NCBI GenBank assembly: GCA_947492175.1
Contig: CANLMQ010000006.1
Coordinates: 140,784-204,783 of the forward strand
From: an uncultured Draconibacterium sp.
Lineage (GTDB): Bacteria > Bacteroidota > Bacteroidia > Bacteroidales > Prolixibacteraceae
Direction: 5' to 3'
Length of the DNA stretch: 64,000 nt
Shown: one piece after another, positions 7,751 through 16,180 of the stretch
Layout of the letters: the number at the start of each line of letters is the position of its first letter
How positions within the stretch are numbered: the first letter of the stretch is position 1
Position numbers and translations under genes: made by a program
The notes under the pieces: model-generated
Told to the model about the DNA's origin: nothing
Database searches by the model: none
The model's input: the letters and a program-made list of their open reading frames with translations, nothing else

Positions 7751-9088
7751 CTATTCAAAAGGAACTTTTACAATTACCGTTTCTCCTCTTCCTTCTTCGT
7801 TGGCAATACTCTGAATCGTCCAAAGATCTGTTAAGTTATCACCATCGATTGTACTGCCGCTGTAGTCGCCCCAGGCAACACCATTTGTTGCTCCGCGGCC
7901 TTCGCCCAATTTTACAATTTCACGAACTGTTCCGGCAGCATCATTGGCATAACGGAATGCCATCCGCGGGCTAATAAACATTTCAGAATTTGTTTCCTGA
8001 AAACCAATTAGTACATCGTTTTTCTTATTTACAGCAATTGTTGTTTGAATATAGTTACTTGTCTCGCTGCTAATTAAACCCGTTTGTACAATTGTTCCGT
8101 CAAGTTTTATTTGGTGCCACTGAACAGCAGAACGACCTTCGCAATTTACAGCTTGCGAAAACCAGATACATCCGTTTTGAAGAACAAGGTTCTTGGGATT
8201 TCTGTCGCCTGACGAAGTTACCTGGTCAGTACCTTTCTGTGGCGATTTGGGTGGGTAATTGATGTATTTTAAGTTATGAGGTTTTACACTAACCACTTCA
8301 GAAACAGGTTCTCCGTTTTTTCCTTCAGTAACCTTTGTAATCACAAAGTTCTCTCCCTGAATTTTGAAAAAATACAGATCATTGATATTATCCTGTGTAA
8401 AAACAGGATGCCCCAAACTTCCGTTAAAATGATAAACAGTTGCCGGTTTTCCCATTTTTGTTTCCTTCATTTTCATAACAAAGGTTCTCTCTTCACCACC
8501 CGGAAACGAATAAGCAATCCATTTTTTACTAAATCCAATACCTCCGCCGTCAACACCTTTCGATGCCGACACAGGATATATATTCCAGGCTCCGGTAGGA
8601 TCTTTTGTTTCTGAGATGGCAATATTTACGGGTTTAACTTTTAAACTATCCCAATATACCCAAAGGTCGAAACCAAATATTTTGTTATGTGGATCGTAGA
8701 ATAATTTGGGATCGATACCGTTTGCAAAAGCCTTTTGCGATGCACCATCAACAAAATTTCCCTTTTTATCGTAAATTACTAAACCCGCGTTTGTTCCATG
8801 GAAAACATAGCCTCCTCCAACAGCAATCTGCGGATCAACCTGACGATTCCCATCCATTGATCCGTCAAATTGTAAATATCCGTTTACTACTCTTGGATTT
8901 CCGCCCTGTACACGTTGCGGAAAATCTACTTTTCTAAATTCGTTTTTATGAATTGGATTGACTAACTCAGTACGTGATGGCAATTGTTTTGTTCCAACAA
9001 CATCGTCGTGATTTTCTCTATGTTGTCCGTTAGCTTGTGTTGCCCCAAATAAAAATAAGGCCAGAAGGAATAGGTAAATATTTTTCAT
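7751..9088 (-). CDS. Secreted beta-propeller-like protein of the glycan locus
   Basis: A 445-residue protein with a standard signal peptide (hydrophobic residues 4-17, probable cut after NGQ). The mature part is beta-rich with repeated short motifs such as DPQIAVGGGYVFHGTN, DPKLFYDPHNKIFGF, VVWGDYSG-like turns and GFQETNSEMFISPR. The pattern suggests a sialidase-like or six/seven-bladed propeller fold, but I see no convincing Asp-box series or catalytic set, so no activity is assigned. It is followed after 21 nt by the M60-like peptidase and preceded by 314 nt without a gene, so the two form their own small unit within the locus. Binding of, or hydrolysis at, a glycoprotein substrate is plausible but inferred only from neighbours. 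Confidence 0.6.
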   Translation of the reverse strand: MKNIYLFLLALFLFGATQANGQHRENHDDVVGTKQLPSRTELVNPIHKNEFRKVDFPQRVQGGNPRVVNGYLQFDGSMDGNRQVDPQIAVGGGYVFHGTNAGLVIYDKKGNFVDGASQKAFANGIDPKLFYDPHNKIFGFDLWVYWDSLKVKPVNIAISETKDPTGAWNIYPVSASKGVDGGGIGFSKKWIAYSFPGGEERTFVMKMKETKMGKPATVYHFNGSLGHPVFTQDNINDLYFFKIQGENFVITKVTEGKNGEPVSEVVSVKPHNLKYINYPPKSPQKGTDQVTSSGDRNPKNLVLQNGCIWFSQAVNCEGRSAVQWHQIKLDGTIVQTGLISSETSNYIQTTIAVNKKNDVLIGFQETNSEMFISPRMAFRYANDAAGTVREIVKLGEGRGATNGVAWGDYSGSTIDGDNLTDLWTIQSIANEEGRGETVIVKVPFE

Positions 9089-9402
9089 CTAATTAAAATA
9101 TTAAGTTTTCAACTGTATTAGATGGAACTCCCATGATTTTAATTATGCTTGTTTGTGGCATATAATTGTCATGGTCGTTTCATATGATTAAAATTGTTTG
9201 TTTTTAGATATAGTTTGCCTGCCCGGTTTGCTTAGTCAGACTGGAAACTCGTTTGGGAAATTATCATGATATTGTATGTTTACTTTGTACAATATTCGTT
9301 TCGTCGGATTAGCTAGTAAAGTAAACCGGGGAAATTGAACGAATCATTCCCCCGGTATAACTGCTTTACTGTTTAACTAACTAACCAACTATTTAAATAA
9401 AA
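9089..9402. other. Intergenic region between GH109-type gene and propeller-like gene
   Basis: No gene is seen. It holds the terminator-like hairpin at 9325-9356 and then about 230 nt of AT-rich sequence that should contain the promoter of the minus-strand pair 7751-9088/6275-7729. I see no consensus -33/-7 pair that I would defend. Confidence 0.4.
9325..9356 (-). terminator. Terminator-like hairpin after GH109-type gene
   Basis: ACCGGGG (9325-9331) pairs with CCCCGGT (9350-9356), and flanking AGTAAAG and CTTTACT can extend the stem. It lies 46 nt beyond the stop of the minus-strand gene 9403-10890. There is no long T-run, so termination may be partial. Confidence 0.5.
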
Positions 9403-10890
9403 CTAATGTACATTCAATTGCCCTTCAGAGTCGGCATCTTTCAGGTTACGAACTTTTGTTGTTCCGCCTCCTTTTAATGTCAGTTCAAGAGGTTTGTTTG
9501 TTTTCCATGCTCCACGTGTGAAATCCGGAATGTCAATCGGTTTCGATCCGTTTGCAATCGACCATTCGCTAAGCGGGGTAATACAGCTCCATGCAGCAGC
9601 ATCGTACACATCCATATCCATTGGAAGCCCGTTGCGCAAACAATCGATTAAACGCCAGTCCATAATAAAGTCCATTCCGCCATGACCTCCAACTTGTTTG
9701 GCCATTTCACCTACGCGCTTTATAATTTCCGGTTCGTATTTTTCTTTTAATTCAGCCATTTCGTCATCCGAAACTTTTGAATGACCAAAAGCAATGTGTT
9801 GCAGAGGCCATTTCTGGGCAAAACATTTGGTTCCGCTAAGCATGTGAATCCTCGAATAAGGACGCGGAGAAGAAATATCGTGCTGAATCATTATGGTACG
9901 CCCTTTAACCGTACGAATCATCTGCATGTCCATGTTTCCACGCATTTCCTTGCCAACAAACTGGAGTAAATCCGGACGATCAGGAGCCAGTTCTTTAATG
10001 CGATTGGCCAAAGTAAAGTCATCCGACATCATAGCAGTCAGGTAATCCAAACGATCACCACGGTTTATATCCATCGCCTGACAAATCGGTCCTAAGCCAT
10101 GTGTTGGATAAACGTTCGCTTTTCTGGTATTCTCGTGTAAACGCCACAACTTGTCGTAAGCGCCATCACCACCTGGTTTATCATCTTTTGGCTTGTTAAA
10201 GTGCCAGTAATCCAAATCGTGAATGTATGCTCCTTCACCGTGAATAAGGTCGCCAAATACACCCTGACGAGCCATATTTAATGTTAGCAATTCGAAGAAA
10301 TCGTAACAACAATTTTCAAGAATTACGCAGTGTTTTTTTGTACGTTCCGACGTTTCAACAATTTGCCAGCATTCTTCCATTGTTTTGGCCGTTGAAACTT
10401 CAATAGCAGTATGGCAACCGCCTTCCATGGCAGCTAAACCTACAGGAACGTGCCATTCCCAGGGAGTTGCGGTGTACACAAGGTCGCACAGGCCACTTTC
10501 GCATAAATCTTTAAAAGCCAGGTCGCTGCCGGTAAATTCTTTTGCTTTAGGTAATCCGGCTTCAGCAAGAATCTTTTGTGCCCCATCCAAAGCAGCCTGA
10601 CGCGTATCACAAATGGCGGTTATCTCCACACCTTCAATATGCGTCATGCGCTTAACAGCAGGTGTTCCACGGTCTCCAATTCCTACAAAACCAATCCGTA
10701 CTTTATCAAGTTTTGGGGCGGCATACCCACACATGTTAAAGTTCTGCGCCGGTGTACGTTCTGCAGCTTTACGAATAAACTTTACTTTTTCTTTATCACT
10801 GGCACCTGTTGATGCCATTAAAGGAGTTGAAGCAATAACTCCTGCCCCAATTCCTATGTTTTTTAAAAATGCTCTACGATTAGTGCTCAT
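9403..10890 (-). CDS. Gfo/Idh/MocA-family protein of GH109 type (alpha-N-acetylgalactosaminidase-like), Tat-exported
   Basis: A 495-residue protein with a Tat-like signal (NRRAFLKNIG, then a hydrophobic stretch). The NAD-binding Rossmann motif GFVGIGDRG is at 67-75. ATPWEWH (141-147) and YPTHGLGP (261-268) are hallmarks of the GH109 glycosidases, which use bound NAD+ in an oxidation-elimination mechanism to release terminal alpha-linked N-acetylgalactosamine. Other Gfo/Idh/MocA proteins with the same fold are oxidoreductases, so the exact substrate is not certain. It lies 16 nt behind the sulfatase on the same strand, inside the Sus-type locus. An alpha-GalNAc activity would fit O-glycans, blood-group A type or mucin structures. 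Confidence 0.82.
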   Translation of the reverse strand: MSTNRRAFLKNIGIGAGVIASTPLMASTGASDKEKVKFIRKAAERTPAQNFNMCGYAAPKLDKVRIGFVGIGDRGTPAVKRMTHIEGVEITAICDTRQAALDGAQKILAEAGLPKAKEFTGSDLAFKDLCESGLCDLVYTATPWEWHVPVGLAAMEGGCHTAIEVSTAKTMEECWQIVETSERTKKHCVILENCCYDFFELLTLNMARQGVFGDLIHGEGAYIHDLDYWHFNKPKDDKPGGDGAYDKLWRLHENTRKANVYPTHGLGPICQAMDINRGDRLDYLTAMMSDDFTLANRIKELAPDRPDLLQFVGKEMRGNMDMQMIRTVKGRTIMIQHDISSPRPYSRIHMLSGTKCFAQKWPLQHIAFGHSKVSDDEMAELKEKYEPEIIKRVGEMAKQVGGHGGMDFIMDWRLIDCLRNGLPMDMDVYDAAAWSCITPLSEWSIANGSKPIDIPDFTRGAWKTNKPLELTLKGGGTTKVRNLKDADSEGQLNVH

Positions 10891-10906
10891 TGTTTTCTTT
10901 TATAAT

Positions 10907-12466
10907 TTAGTCTCCTAATTCTTTCATTTTAAATCTGTCGGATTTTGCCGGAACATGTTCTTTTACAAGTATATCCTCAATTTGTTTGATTATTTCCGGA
11001 TGATCTTTGGCAATATTATTTTGTTCCTGAATATCTTCTTCGAGGTTATACAGCTCTAGTTCCATATTTCCTTTAAAAATATTTCTCCTGATCGCTTTCC
11101 ATTTTCCTAAACGTACGGCTTGTTGCCCGCCATATGACGGAAATTCCCAATATAAGTAATCATGTACATTCTGCTCTTCACCGATTAGCGAAGGCAAAAA
11201 ACTAATTCCGTCCGTATTTTCAGGAATATTTGCTCCCGCTACTTCACAAAGAGTTGGCATTACATCCCAAAATGCCGAAACATGATTCGACTTTGTTCCC
11301 GGCTTAATCTGGTTTGGCCAGCAGGCTACCATGGGTGTTCGGATTCCACCTTCGTGTGTAAAACCTTTTCCCCATCCATATTCACTTTTAAACAGGCCTC
11401 CACTGTTGAACCAATGAGAATCGGTACCACCGTTGTAGGTTGCCCCGTTATCAGAAGTAAAAACGATTAATGTGTTTTCATAAATTCCCAAATCCTTTAA
11501 TTGCTGAACAAGCTTTCCAACATTCTCATCCAGATATGAAATCATTGCTGCATAAGCAGCATGTGGATACCGGTGTGGGAAATATCCTTTATCGCCTAAA
11601 TAAGGTTCTTCATCTCCAAATTTATTTACGTAATAATCTACCCATCGCTGAGGTGCCTGCAAAGGTGCGTGTGGAATTGGAGTTGCCCAATAAACAAAGA
11701 AAGGATTAGCCTTATTTTTATCGACAAAACCAGTTAATTCGTTAAACATTACATCGCAAGAGTATTGTTGAAGATTGTAATTTTTATAGCTCTCCAAATC
11801 GTAAGGATCGGCACCTTTCGCCAGTTTTGTGTTGGGAGCAATGGTATCATTCCCTAAGTGAAGTTTTTTACCATTTTTCCAAAGGTGCGTGGGATAAAAC
11901 GTATGTGCAATACGCTGGCAATTATACCCTACAAAATAATCGAATCCCATTTTTGTAGGAATACTATGTGTTTGAGGAGCTCCCAGCCCCCACTTACCAA
12001 ACATTGCCGTTTGATATCCGGCTTCCTTCATCTTTTTCGCAATGGTTACTGTGCCTTCCTCCATCGGACGTTGACCTTCCAACGTTGAATCTGCCAGCAT
12101 CGAGCGATAATCCCAAACATTTCCGCGCTCTCCCCATTCGTCGTTGCCGCGAACCTGCGCATGTCCCATGTGTTTTCCGGTTAACAACACACAACGCGAT
12201 GGAGCACAAACCGGAGCTCCTGAATAATGATCGGTAAAAATCATTCCGTTTTGCGCCAGCTTATCGATGTTTGGTGTTTCAATTTTTTCCTGTCCAAAAC
12301 ACCCCAGCTCTCCATATCCAAGGTCGTCGGCTAATATGTAAATTATATTTGGTTGCCTGTTTTCCGATATTGTTTTATCAGAGGAGCAGGAACTTATTGT
12401 CATTCCAGTTCCCAACAGAGTTAGTAGGGCAAAAAACCACCCGTACAATCTTTTGTAAGTGTTCAT
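10907..12466 (-). CDS. Type I sulfatase (formylglycine-dependent), lipoprotein
   Basis: A 519-residue lipoprotein (lipobox ISSC, Cys27). The sulfatase signature C-A-P-S-R is at 87-91, within APVCAPSRCVLLTGKH; Cys87 is the residue converted to formylglycine by the anaerobic or aerobic maturase. Metal-binding Asp residues are present in ADDLGYGE (46-53), and the downstream TSDNGAT motif gives the second metal pair. The length and the C-terminal YNLEEDIQEQNNIA segment are typical of arylsulfatase A-like enzymes. No maturase gene is visible in the window. Placed between GH109-type and M60-like genes, it probably removes sulfate from a host or algal glycan before other enzymes act. Regiospecificity cannot be read from the sequence. 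Confidence 0.92.
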   Translation of the reverse strand: MNTYKRLYGWFFALLTLLGTGMTISSCSSDKTISENRQPNIIYILADDLGYGELGCFGQEKIETPNIDKLAQNGMIFTDHYSGAPVCAPSRCVLLTGKHMGHAQVRGNDEWGERGNVWDYRSMLADSTLEGQRPMEEGTVTIAKKMKEAGYQTAMFGKWGLGAPQTHSIPTKMGFDYFVGYNCQRIAHTFYPTHLWKNGKKLHLGNDTIAPNTKLAKGADPYDLESYKNYNLQQYSCDVMFNELTGFVDKNKANPFFVYWATPIPHAPLQAPQRWVDYYVNKFGDEEPYLGDKGYFPHRYPHAAYAAMISYLDENVGKLVQQLKDLGIYENTLIVFTSDNGATYNGGTDSHWFNSGGLFKSEYGWGKGFTHEGGIRTPMVACWPNQIKPGTKSNHVSAFWDVMPTLCEVAGANIPENTDGISFLPSLIGEEQNVHDYLYWEFPSYGGQQAVRLGKWKAIRRNIFKGNMELELYNLEEDIQEQNNIAKDHPEIIKQIEDILVKEHVPAKSDRFKMKELGD

Positions 12467-12497
12467 TCTAAGTTAGTTTTATAATCTGATTGGTATC

Positions 12498-14252
12498 TTA
12501 ATTAATTTTAATTTTCTGTTTGTAGTCGTTAATCTCAGACAAATTTACGTTCCCTGCTTTTCCAAGGTTAATTGGCGCTTTTTTAAGGCTTATTTTCTCG
12601 CCTTCAAATAGTACACTACCCAATTCTTTTTTTGATAATGATAGTCCGGCGCTGTTCAGAAAGGGGAACAAATCTTCACCAACGGCAATCGACATATCTT
12701 CAACCATTTCATCCCATGACAACCTGTGATCAGGTGTGTTTTTCCAGCGCATATGTTGAATATATTTCCAACGCGGATACCAGGTCGGTCCATACCGGTC
12801 GTCGAGTTTTTGCCAAATCCACCAGGTTTTGGTCCAGTCTTTTCCTTTACCAAACTTTTCTCTTAGCGCATCGTTTTCGTAATGCGTTACCAGATCCAGT
12901 TTATCACCGGTTTCATCAAATTCAAAAAGACGGTTGCATTTTTTTACCGGTTCATTTCGTAATTCGTGATCGAACCAGGCATCTACTTTCCCCTGAAACC
13001 ATCCGGCATGGGCTTCGCCCCGGTTAGGTATTGGCGTAATTCCGGCCACATTTCCCTCGTCGTTTACAGGCCCGTGCATGGTATGTGCCAGTTCGTGGGC
13101 AAAAATCGATAAAATCCCCATCGAAGAGAGACTAATAATACCATTCTCCTTGGGTTTAAAAGCATTAACTGCCCATCCTCCTCCACCGCCCGACGACAGG
13201 ATAAGGTACATGGGTTCGAGTGTTGGTTTCGATGGCAACCACCCTTCTACCAGTTCTTTTGCTTTTGGAATATCTTCGTTAACTGTTTTTATTAATTCAG
13301 GCTTCTGATTAGCAGCATAAAACAATACAATGTCGTTAAATTGTTTTTCTATTTCGGGGTAAATTCCACCTCCGCCACCACCTGACTCAGGATATCTTGC
13401 TTCGCCCCCAACTGGTTTCTTTCCCTGCGCGACGTCATCAATAACTGAATTAAGAATTGTATTTTTTATGGCGGTCTCTTCCTTATCTTTTCGGTTGGCC
13501 GACAATAATTCATCGTGGCCATAAACCGTAACATATCCTTTGCCGTATTTTCGGGAAATGACAACAGGTAAATTGTTTTCTCCTGTTTCTTTTATATCCC
13601 ATTTTTCATTATGGTTGAGTACAGCATAAGAAGTTTCCCGGTAAGTATCTTTTTGCGCAGAAATACCGGCATCAAATTTTTGGCAAAGTTGGTTTAACGA
13701 CCAATCATTTGCAATTTCTTCATTTTTAGGAGGAGTGGTAAATATGATTAGTCCTCCGCCTTGTTTTACAAATTTAACAAGGGCTTCTTGTTCCTCGGGG
13801 AGGTAAATCTGTGCGTTTGGATCGCTTTGGTGAGTAATAATAACGTTGTATTCGAAATTTGGATGCCAGGCAAAGGGAAAGATTTTATTTTCCTGATCCC
13901 ATTTCAGTCGCACTCTGCATTCGCCTTTCGGATTTAATACGGAATGAATTGCGGCCTGACTTCCGATTGCTCTGTACCCCATTTGATTCAATCGGGTTGG
14001 CAATCCCCAAAGAGTAACAAATTTGCATTGATGGGCCAGGTCAATCATTACATTAATGCCATTGTCGTTCGTAATGTTTTGTTCCGGTAACTGATGGTTT
14101 TGAAATACCGCTGAAGGTAAAGTCTGTCCGGTTTTCCAGGCTTTGTCTATTTCTGCATCCCCTACCTCAGGCTGCTTTGGCGTTTTTGTTGAACAACTAA
14201 ACATCAATAAGGTAATAGCCCAAAAGTAATAATAGTTACAACGGAATTTCAT
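12498..14252 (-). CDS. M60-like zinc metallopeptidase lipoprotein, larger paralogue
   Basis: A 584-residue lipoprotein (lipobox MFSC, Cys20). Residues about 60-280 form an alpha/beta amidotransferase-like domain (FVKQGGGLIIFTTPP; KYGKGYVTVYGHDELL). A glycine-rich linker at 291-296 precedes the peptidase part. The zinc motif is HELAH at 386-390, with the probable third ligand Glu413 in RGEAHAGWF. This spacing, HExxH then 22 residues then Glu, fits the M60/enhancin-like signature. Like the paralogue at 6275-7729 it has the amidotransferase-like domain in front of a gluzincin. M60-like enzymes attack glycosylated proteins such as mucins, so a glycoprotein substrate for the locus is likely. It follows the palindrome at 14282-14321 and precedes the sulfatase by 31 nt. 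Confidence 0.78.
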   Translation of the reverse strand: MKFRCNYYYFWAITLLMFSCSTKTPKQPEVGDAEIDKAWKTGQTLPSAVFQNHQLPEQNITNDNGINVMIDLAHQCKFVTLWGLPTRLNQMGYRAIGSQAAIHSVLNPKGECRVRLKWDQENKIFPFAWHPNFEYNVIITHQSDPNAQIYLPEEQEALVKFVKQGGGLIIFTTPPKNEEIANDWSLNQLCQKFDAGISAQKDTYRETSYAVLNHNEKWDIKETGENNLPVVISRKYGKGYVTVYGHDELLSANRKDKEETAIKNTILNSVIDDVAQGKKPVGGEARYPESGGGGGGIYPEIEKQFNDIVLFYAANQKPELIKTVNEDIPKAKELVEGWLPSKPTLEPMYLILSSGGGGGWAVNAFKPKENGIISLSSMGILSIFAHELAHTMHGPVNDEGNVAGITPIPNRGEAHAGWFQGKVDAWFDHELRNEPVKKCNRLFEFDETGDKLDLVTHYENDALREKFGKGKDWTKTWWIWQKLDDRYGPTWYPRWKYIQHMRWKNTPDHRLSWDEMVEDMSIAVGEDLFPFLNSAGLSLSKKELGSVLFEGEKISLKKAPINLGKAGNVNLSEINDYKQKIKIN

Positions 14253-14281
14253 TTTTATAAACAGTTAATTTTATTGGTTTT

Positions 14282-14321
14282 AATAACAGGCTTTCTGTTA
14301 TATAACAGAAAGCCTGTTATT
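14282..14321. repeat. Perfect 40-nt palindrome between binding genes and enzyme genes
   Basis: The arms 14282-14301 and 14302-14321 are exact reverse complements with no spacer, so the RNA would form an 18-bp hairpin with a minimal loop. It lies between the SusC-SusD-fasciclin-DUF5007 genes and the downstream enzyme genes, all transcribed leftward. No T-run follows on the minus strand. It could be a partial terminator or a 3'-stabilising hairpin that keeps susCD mRNA above enzyme mRNA. Confidence 0.85.
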
Positions 14322-14376
14322 TTATTATGTTCAGGAAAACTAGTTATAACAACTCGATTTTCCTATTTTATTATGG

Positions 14377-15468
14377 TTAATCTAATTTCTTAGAGTAAGG
14401 AATCTTCATTTTGATCTCCCATGTACCTGAATCATTGATTTTAATACCCCAACGGATATAAGCTTCACAAATAATGTTTCCGGTAGTTTCATTTACCTTG
14501 TACTGCGACCAGTCATGTGCTCCTTTATCTGCTTCATATTCTTCTTTATCAACTGTAAAAGCATCACGCGTTGTAATGTAATACATTAAATACGAGCTAT
14601 TTCCCGAGTAGGTTCTTCCATACTGTGGGAATGGTGGTGCCGGTAAAGAGAAAGTAGTACTGGTTTCGTTTACGATAGTTTCAACCGAGTTATCGTGATA
14701 GTTTTGCAAGTAACCAGCGCCAGAAGGATAAAACGCCACTTTAGACGGATCTAAAGGATTATCCTTACTGTCGGCAATAATCATTTTCACTTTTATTCCC
14801 TGTGCAGGTTCGTCGCTTACCTTTAAAACCGTAATGTACGGGTGGGTTCCGTCTAATACACTTGGTACACCATCGTCGTAACCATTTTTAATTACAGAAG
14901 TGTAAAGGTCTTTCTTTCCTCCGTCCAGTTTAATCAGGTTATTTCTCGACCTCATTTCTACAGGAAATTCAACCGGAGTAAACTCTTCCAGTTTAATTAC
15001 GACAAAATCGTTTAACTGACGATCACCTCTGACATTAGAAACATTTACATCTACGTTAAAGATATTACTTGTATTCTTAACAAATTTTGTTGCCTGTGTA
15101 AAAGCCAGCTCTCCGCTCACATCGTTTATTAAAATACTTGGTTTATTGGCAAGTTCCAGTTTTGCTTCGGCTAATGCAAGTGTTGTATCAGTATCACCGT
15201 TAAAAGCTTCTTTCCATACCAAAATCTCTTTAGGTTCGAAAAGTTCCATTGATGATTGCCCATTGGCATCTCTAATATCAGTAATTTCCCAATGAAGCGG
15301 ATAAGTTGATCCTTCTGCTGCCGGTGCTGCTGAAGTCATAAACACACCACGCGGAACAAATACCGTATCCTCCAGGGCATGAATATCATCGCTAATGTAG
15401 CCTACTTCGGGTTGTACACACGAGGTAAAGGCTGCAATAATTGCTATTATATATATTAACTTTTTCAT
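14377..15468 (-). CDS. DUF5007-like surface lipoprotein of Sus-type locus
   Basis: A 363-residue protein with lipobox AFTSC (Cys17). The start of the mature part (GYISDDIHALEDTVFVPRGV) and its place after a fasciclin lipoprotein match the DUF5007 proteins found in many Bacteroidota glycan loci; I assign this from memory of the pattern and not from a search. The mature part is beta-rich with no enzymatic motif. Surface glycan binding beside SusD is the most likely role. It lies 29 nt behind the fasciclin gene in the susCD operon, and the 40-nt palindrome follows it. Confidence 0.65.
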   Translation of the reverse strand: MKKLIYIIAIIAAFTSCVQPEVGYISDDIHALEDTVFVPRGVFMTSAAPAAEGSTYPLHWEITDIRDANGQSSMELFEPKEILVWKEAFNGDTDTTLALAEAKLELANKPSILINDVSGELAFTQATKFVKNTSNIFNVDVNVSNVRGDRQLNDFVVIKLEEFTPVEFPVEMRSRNNLIKLDGGKKDLYTSVIKNGYDDGVPSVLDGTHPYITVLKVSDEPAQGIKVKMIIADSKDNPLDPSKVAFYPSGAGYLQNYHDNSVETIVNETSTTFSLPAPPFPQYGRTYSGNSSYLMYYITTRDAFTVDKEEYEADKGAHDWSQYKVNETTGNIICEAYIRWGIKINDSGTWEIKMKIPYSKKLD

Positions 15469-15497
15469 TCGTTTAAAATTGTTTATTCATAATCTAT

Positions 15498-16148
15498 TTA
15501 ATTACTCTCGTAATCGAATAAGGTATGTGATCCTTGTAATACATGAATTACGCCATTAGTTGAAAGAAGGTTCGATGTGCGAACAATCACTTTCGTATCG
15601 TCGTCAAGTGCATCCCATTCATCCCATTCTTCACCATATTTATAGGTATAATAAACGTATTCCGGTGCATCACTTAAATTGTCGCCATAACCTATTTCTC
15701 CTGCCAGAACAGGTTCTAACGAAATCCTGCGTTCCATCCCGTTAATTGCCGTATAAACGGTACCTTCTTTGGTCATGTCATCGCGGGTAATTTTTTCGTT
15801 GAAAATATAGGCCCCCATGTATTTACTTAAAGTATCTACCGGAATATCGTTGATTGTATATTCAGCCAATGGATCAGTTTCTCTTAACTCGGTAAGTACC
15901 TCGTCGAGGTAACGATTTATAGATACATTGTTCGCAACAAATACAGTTGTATTGCCGTCAATTTCGTCGGCCAGTCCGGCACGTTCTATTAAAATGGCAA
16001 AGGTATCCAGCTGCTCGTGTGATTTCAAAAAATTGAGCGTGGTTGTTCCAACGTTAGGATCGCTAACGCCCCCATCAACCAGGTAATCGTCGTTTTCACA
16101 GGCGAAAAGAGCAACTGCAGCGATCAGTATTAATATTATCTTCTTCAT
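15498..16148 (-). CDS. Fasciclin (FAS1) domain lipoprotein
   Basis: A 216-residue lipoprotein (lipobox LFAC). One FAS1 domain is visible: the H1-like segment NTTVFVANNVSINRYL (about 65-80), the central YH-like region, and the closing H2-like NGVIHVLQGSHTLFDY at the C-terminus. FAS1 domains mediate adhesion or ligand binding. In Bacteroidota such proteins are often encoded straight after SusD and probably form part of the surface capture complex. It lies 32 nt downstream of susD and 29 nt upstream of the DUF5007-like gene. Confidence 0.82.
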   Translation of the reverse strand: MKKIILILIAAVALFACENDDYLVDGGVSDPNVGTTTLNFLKSHEQLDTFAILIERAGLADEIDGNTTVFVANNVSINRYLDEVLTELRETDPLAEYTINDIPVDTLSKYMGAYIFNEKITRDDMTKEGTVYTAINGMERRISLEPVLAGEIGYGDNLSDAPEYVYYTYKYGEEWDEWDALDDDTKVIVRTSNLLSTNGVIHVLQGSHTLFDYESN

Positions 16149-16180
16149 AATTATTTACTTTGTAATATCGTCTACTAAAA

